A DNA stretch of 9,860 nt from an uncultured Erysipelotrichaceae bacterium (GTDB lineage Bacteria; Bacillota_I; Bacilli_A; Erysipelotrichales; Erysipelotrichaceae): NCBI GenBank assembly GCA_902766675.1, contig CACXEN010000024.1, positions 1 through 9,860 on the forward strand, in the 5' to 3' direction. Made by a program: the position numbers and the translations under genes. Each line of letters starts with the position of its first letter. Position 1 is the first letter of the stretch. Below the pieces are notes generated by a model. It did not search any database. It worked only from the letters and a program-made list of their open reading frames with translations, and had not been told where the DNA came from. Positions 6,493 to 9,860 of this stretch are shown piece after piece.

Positions 6493-6521
6493 TGATGCGC
6501 ATGATAACGCATCATTTTTTT
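6491..6521 (+). terminator. rho-independent terminator overlapping the degV stop codon
   Basis: AATGATGCG (6491-6499) pairs perfectly with CGCATCATT (6508-6516) around an 8-nt loop, and the U-tract runs 6515-6521. The first two stem bases are the last two of the TAA stop (6490-6492). A new promoter begins only 3 nt after the U-tract. Confidence 0.9.
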
Positions 6522-6524
6522 GCA

Positions 6525-6533
6525 TGCTATAAT
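6525..6533 (+). promoter_or_regulatory. extended -10 promoter giving a leaderless mRNA
   Basis: TGCTATAAT is a perfect TATAAT (6528-6533) with the TGn extension (6525-6527). No -35 hexamer is visible at the right distance, where the preceding terminator lies, as is tolerated for extended -10 promoters. Start sites usually lie about 7 nt past the -10, which is the A of the ATG at 6540. Confidence 0.75.
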
Positions 6534-6539
6534 TGTGGC

Positions 6540-7718
6540 ATGAAAAAATTAGGATGGATTCTTCTGATATGCCTTCTTTTTGCTAGTTGTAGTACAACAC
6601 AAAAGGATATGGAATCTGAAGTAAACTATATACATATTACAGATTTACATCATCTATCAAAGACGCTATACGAAGAAGGGGAAACATTAGAACGATTATC
6701 AAAAAGTAATGATTCAAAGCTTTTTCTATATTCTGAAGAATTATTATCTGCTATATGTGATAAAGCAATTGAAGAAAAACCAGATGCATTATTAATAAGT
6801 GGAGATTTAACATTTAATGGAGAACTTGTTTCTTTAAAAGAATTAAAGAAATATTTAAGAAAAGTAGAAGAGGCTGGGGTAGATGTATTAGTTATTCCAG
6901 GAAATCACGATATCAATTATCCATATGCGAATAAATATATGGGTAGTTTTGCGATGAAAGTAGATAATATTCCGCAAGCTACATTCTTAGAAGAAATGAA
7001 AGAATTTGGCTATGAAGAAGCAATTTATAAAGATACATCTTCTTTTAGTTATGCATATGCGATGAATGATAAAGAGTGGGTTATTGCATTAGACGCAAAC
7101 ACAGAAGGGCATATAGGGGATATTTTAGATTCCACATTACAATGGTTAGATGAAACCTTAACAATCGCAAATGAAAAAGATATCTTTGTGACAGTGATGT
7201 CTCACCAAAATGTATTACGTCAAAATGAGAGTCTATATGAAGGATTTGTGATCAATAATGCGGATGAAGTAGTAGAGATATTAAAAAAACATAATGTAAA
7301 ACTATGTCTAAGTGGACATTCACATATCCAACATGTTAGTACGGATGGTGATTTAGCAGATTACTGTACAGAAAGCTATGTCGTATATCCACTCAACTAT
7401 GCCACAATTGATATATATAAGAATCATGAATATTCTTATTCAACTAAGTCAATTGGTATTTATCAAGAAGAAGCGAAAGAATGTTTTGATCAAAGAAATA
7501 TAGATGAATTAAAAAGAGAAATTGGTGAGTTAAATATATCGGAAGAAGAGAAAGAAAAGATGGTCACATATGCCTTAGATTTCAATCGAGCAGCTTTTTC
7601 TGATAATCAAGAAGAATTAAGGAAATTGAAGGAAGATTCTACTTATAAGCTCTGGCAAGAATATGGTGGGGAATTGTTCTGGTTTTCCTATATGGAAATG
7701 TATTTCTCGGATCTATAA
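6540..7718 (+). CDS. metallophosphoesterase lipoprotein (calcineurin-like)
   Basis: From ATG 6540 the product has 392 residues and a clean lipoprotein signal: MKKLGW, hydrophobic core, lipobox FASC with Cys17. The frame is open back to an ATG at 6492, but that start lies inside the degV terminator, precedes the promoter and spoils the signal peptide, so I reject it. The calcineurin-like metal-site motifs are complete: DLHH (Asp35, His37), GDLT (Asp89), GNHD (121-124), SHQN (His222) and GHSH (259-262). Such proteins hydrolyse phosphomonoesters, phosphodiesters or nucleotides with two metal ions; the substrate here is unknown. The enzyme should sit on the outer face of the membrane. The C-terminal part (about 300-392) is charged and helical, outside the catalytic core. 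No Shine-Dalgarno sequence is present, in keeping with leaderless translation. Confidence 0.9.
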   Translation: MKKLGWILLICLLFASCSTTQKDMESEVNYIHITDLHHLSKTLYEEGETLERLSKSNDSKLFLYSEELLSAICDKAIEEKPDALLISGDLTFNGELVSLKELKKYLRKVEEAGVDVLVIPGNHDINYPYANKYMGSFAMKVDNIPQATFLEEMKEFGYEEAIYKDTSSFSYAYAMNDKEWVIALDANTEGHIGDILDSTLQWLDETLTIANEKDIFVTVMSHQNVLRQNESLYEGFVINNADEVVEILKKHNVKLCLSGHSHIQHVSTDGDLADYCTESYVVYPLNYATIDIYKNHEYSYSTKSIGIYQEEAKECFDQRNIDELKREIGELNISEEEKEKMVTYALDFNRAAFSDNQEELRKLKEDSTYKLWQEYGGELFWFSYMEMYFSDL

Positions 7719-7740
7719 TATGTGAAACAAATTGTGAAAC

Positions 7741-7763
7741 AGCGCGTATTTATGCGCTTTTTT
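7741..7763 (+). terminator. rho-independent terminator after the phosphoesterase gene
   Basis: AGCGCGTA (7741-7748) pairs with TATGCGCT (7751-7758), with one G-U pair near the loop, and TTTTTT (7758-7763) follows. It lies 22 nt past the stop. Just before it, TGTGAAACA is repeated at 7721 and 7733 (12-bp period). Confidence 0.85.
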
Positions 7764-7814
7764 CATGTTTTTTATTTGTGAAAAAAATACTTTTTAAAAT
7801 CTAATCAAAATTGC

Positions 7815-7843
7815 TTGTCATTCTTTTGAAAGTGGCTTATACT
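7815..7843 (+). promoter_or_regulatory. promoter of nrdD
   Basis: TTGTCA (7815-7820) and TATACT (7838-7843) are separated by exactly 17 bp and each match 5 of 6 consensus positions, the best -35/-10 pair in the window. The predicted start is near 7850, giving a leader of about 67 nt. Confidence 0.8.
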
Positions 7844-7855
7844 AGGTTTTGCAAG

Positions 7856-7879
7856 AAATAGTTGGATATCCAACTATTT
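7856..7879. promoter_or_regulatory. perfect 24-bp palindrome in the nrdD leader (candidate operator)
   Basis: The left arm AAATAGTTGGAT (7856-7867) is followed directly by its exact reverse complement ATCCAACTATTT (7868-7879). It starts about 6 nt after the predicted transcription start, a position where a bound dimer would block transcription. It does not resemble the NrdR box, which is usually a tandem pair of sites with an ACAC...GTGT outline. As RNA it could form a 10-bp stem with an AUAU loop followed by a short U-run, so attenuation is an alternative. Confidence 0.7.
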
Positions 7880-7916
7880 TCTAAAAAATACAAAATTATA
7901 GAGGAAGAGGTGGATT

Positions 7917-9860
7917 ATGAACGTCATTAAAAGAAGCGGTGAAGAAGTAGTTTTCGATTCTAGCAAAATTGAAAATGCGGTTAAAAAAGCCAACGCTGCT
8001 ACAGAAAGCGCAAAGCGTGCTACTGATGAAGAAGTAGAAAACATTACAAATAGAGTTGTGGAGAAATGTAATGCATTAAATCGTGCTGTATCAGTTGAAG
8101 AAATTCAAGATATGGTAGAAAACGAATTGATGGCTTCACATGTTTTCCAAGTTGCACATAACTATATTACATATCGTTATGAAAGAGCTCTTGTGCGTAA
8201 AGCGAATACAACAGATAAACAAATTTTATCTTTGATTGGACGTAATAACGAAGAAGCTAAACAAGAAAACTCTAATAAGAATCCAACTGTTAATAGTACA
8301 CAACGTGACTATATGGCAGGAGAGGTATCAAAAGATATTACAAGACGTTTCTTACTTCCACCAGAAATATCTGAAGCACATGATAAAGGAATTATTCACT
8401 TCCATGATACAGACTACTTTGCACAACCAATGTATAACTGTTGCTTAGTAAATCTAGAAGATATGTTACAAAATGGTACAGTTATTTCTGAGACAAAGAT
8501 TGAAAAACCACATAGTTTCGCAACAGCATGTAATATTGCGACACAAATTATTGCTCAAGTTGCGTCTAACCAATATGGTGGTCAAACTGTAACACTTGCG
8601 CATTTAGCACCATTTGTGGATATCTCTCGTCAAAAGCATAGAAAACAAGTAGCGAAAGAATTAGCAGATGCAGGTATTGATGTAGACAATGAACGTATCA
8701 ATAAAATCGCAGAAAATCGTTTAAGAAGTGAAATCAAAGCTGGTATTCAAACAATTCAATACCAAATCATTACACTGATGACAACAAATGGCCAAGCTCC
8801 ATTCGTTACAGTATATATGTACTTAGATGAAGTAGAAGAAGGTCAAACAAGAGACGATTTAGCATTATGTATTGAAGAAATGCTAAAACAAAGAATGCAA
8901 GGTGTAAAAAATGAAAAAGGACATTGGGTTACTCCAGCATTCCCAAAACTAATCTATGTATTAGATGAAGACAATGTTGAAGAAGGCACAAAATACTTCT
9001 ATCTAACAAAATTAGCTGCTGAATGCACAGCTAAGAGAATGGTTCCTGACTATATCTCTGCAAAATTAATGAGAGAATTAAAAGGTGATGTATATGGATG
9101 CATGGGATGCCGTTCATTCTTAACACCTGATCGTTTCACAGATACAGGTAAATTCGGTAACCCTGAGCATGCACTGAACTATGTAGAAGGACAACATAAA
9201 TACTATGGTCGTTTCAACCAAGGTGTTGTAACAATTAACTTAGTTGACGTTGCTTGTTCTGCAGAAGGCGATATGGATAAATTCTGGGAAATCTTAAATG
9301 AGAGATTAGACCTTTGCCATAGAGCACTACGCTTACGTCATGAACATTTATTAGGAACACCTAGTGATGTAGCGCCAATTCTATGGCAAAATGGTGCAAT
9401 TGCTCGTTTAGAAAAAGGTGAAGTAATTGATCCATTACTAAAGAGTGGTTATTCCACAATCTCATTAGGTTATGCAGGACTAGCAGAATGTGTATATCGC
9501 ATGCTAGGTGTAAGTCATACATCTGAAGAAGGAAAAGAATTCGGTCTTGCGGTAATGCAAGCAATGAATGATGCATGCTTAAAATGGAAGAAAGAAGAAG
9601 ACATCGATTATTCTGTATATGGAACTCCAATTGAGTCTACAACATATAAATTCGCAAAATGCCTACAAGAACGTTTTGGCATAATCCCACATGTTACAGA
9701 TAAGAACTATATTACAAACTCTTATCACGTACATGTAACAGAAGAAATCGACGCATTTGATAAGCTTACAAAAGAAGCGCAATTCCAACAATTATCTCCA
9801 GGTGGCGCTATCTCTTATGTAGAAGTTCCTAATATGCAAAACAATATTCCTGCAGTATTA
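7917..9860 (+). CDS. nrdD: anaerobic (class III) ribonucleoside-triphosphate reductase, 3' end missing
   Basis: NrdD reduces ribonucleoside triphosphates to deoxynucleotides without oxygen, using a glycyl radical made by the radical-SAM activase NrdG. The first 648 codons are present with no stop; family length is about 700-750 residues, so about 50-100 residues are missing. An N-terminal ATP-cone (about 3-93, starting VIKRSGEEVVFDSSKIENAV) provides allosteric control of activity. The catalytic domain shows HFHDTDYF, NCCLVNLEDM with Cys175/176, QYGGQTVTLAHLAPFVDISR, TTNGQAPFVTVYMYL, and GCMGCRS with Cys395/Cys398, the segment that carries the thiyl-radical cysteine in characterised NrdDs. The zinc-binding Cys cluster and glycyl-radical loop fall beyond the window, as would a following nrdG. 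AGAGG (7906-7910) is 6 nt before the ATG, making this start clear. Confidence 0.97.
   Translation, partial: MNVIKRSGEEVVFDSSKIENAVKKANAATESAKRATDEEVENITNRVVEKCNALNRAVSVEEIQDMVENELMASHVFQVAHNYITYRYERALVRKANTTDKQILSLIGRNNEEAKQENSNKNPTVNSTQRDYMAGEVSKDITRRFLLPPEISEAHDKGIIHFHDTDYFAQPMYNCCLVNLEDMLQNGTVISETKIEKPHSFATACNIATQIIAQVASNQYGGQTVTLAHLAPFVDISRQKHRKQVAKELADAGIDVDNERINKIAENRLRSEIKAGIQTIQYQIITLMTTNGQAPFVTVYMYLDEVEEGQTRDDLALCIEEMLKQRMQGVKNEKGHWVTPAFPKLIYVLDEDNVEEGTKYFYLTKLAAECTAKRMVPDYISAKLMRELKGDVYGCMGCRSFLTPDRFTDTGKFGNPEHALNYVEGQHKYYGRFNQGVVTINLVDVACSAEGDMDKFWEILNERLDLCHRALRLRHEHLLGTPSDVAPILWQNGAIARLEKGEVIDPLLKSGYSTISLGYAGLAECVYRMLGVSHTSEEGKEFGLAVMQAMNDACLKWKKEEDIDYSVYGTPIESTTYKFAKCLQERFGIIPHVTDKNYITNSYHVHVTEEIDAFDKLTKEAQFQQLSPGGAISYVEVPNMQNNIPAVL

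Noticed and set aside
6492..6539. Upstream in-frame ATG extending the phosphoesterase by 16 residues
   Set aside because: It lies within the degV terminator hairpin and before the promoter, and it adds residues that spoil an otherwise clean lipoprotein signal peptide starting at 6540.
7721..7783. Rex-like half sites (TGTGAAA at 7721, 7733 and 7777) upstream of nrdD
   Set aside because: All three copies point the same way; the TTCACA partner needed for a Rex palindrome is absent, and two of them lie before the phosphoesterase terminator. Chance A-rich repeats are likely.
7856..7879. NrdR box at the nrdD promoter
   Set aside because: The palindrome lacks the ACAC...GTGT outline and the tandem arrangement expected of NrdR sites.
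8236..8448. Small plus-strand ORF inside nrdD
   Set aside because: It lies in another frame of a clearly coding gene, lacks a ribosome site and its product resembles no protein.
9361..9630. Minus-strand ORF opposite nrdD rich in Leu and His
   Set aside because: Its composition is what antisense translation of the nrdD codons gives; no ribosome site or promoter precedes it.

Overview
This window is a stretch of chromosome from a low-GC, AT-rich Gram-positive bacterium, most likely a strict gut-type anaerobe of the Bacillota. The protein style resembles Erysipelotrichales, but that placement is an inference from overall character, not from a marker gene. Supporting points are the class III (oxygen-sensitive) ribonucleotide reductase, two lipoproteins with typical Gram-positive lipoboxes, YitT and DegV family proteins, and short U-tract terminators. 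No tRNA, rRNA, CRISPR array, insertion sequence or phage gene is visible, and the gene content is mostly ordinary housekeeping.

Layout. 1-555: 3' part of an HSL-type alpha/beta hydrolase. 656-1924: a secreted lipoprotein predicted to form a right-handed beta-helix (carbohydrate-binding, Cthe_2159-like), with direct repeats and a dyad in its promoter region and a strong terminator behind it. 1958-2155: a gene-free stretch with two inverted repeats. 2156-3701: a probable two-gene unit, a Cof-type HAD phosphatase followed by deoxyribose-phosphate aldolase (deoC). It ends at a bidirectional terminator shared with the convergent minus-strand gene. 3739-4596 (minus): an unrecognised protein with two degenerate EF-hand-like motifs, a short hydrophobic helix and a long Asn/Gln/Gly/Tyr/Phe-rich repeat region. 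4711-6492: a YitT-type membrane protein followed by a DegV/FakB-type fatty-acid-binding protein. 6540-7718: a metallophosphoesterase lipoprotein, apparently transcribed as a leaderless mRNA. 7917-9860: nrdD, truncated by the window end, behind a strong promoter and a perfect 24-bp palindrome.

How the genes fit together. deoC and the HAD phosphatase point to sugar-phosphate or deoxynucleoside breakdown, and nrdD makes deoxynucleotides anaerobically. The YitT, DegV and phosphoesterase genes form a membrane/envelope block, but no shared pathway can be shown. The most unusual item is the minus-strand low-complexity protein, whose repeats look like bacterial GLFG/FG-type repeats. The next most interesting are regulatory: the nrdD palindrome, the leaderless phosphoesterase promoter, and three consecutive genes (4711, 5638, 6540) without a recognisable Shine-Dalgarno sequence, while the other complete genes and nrdD have one.
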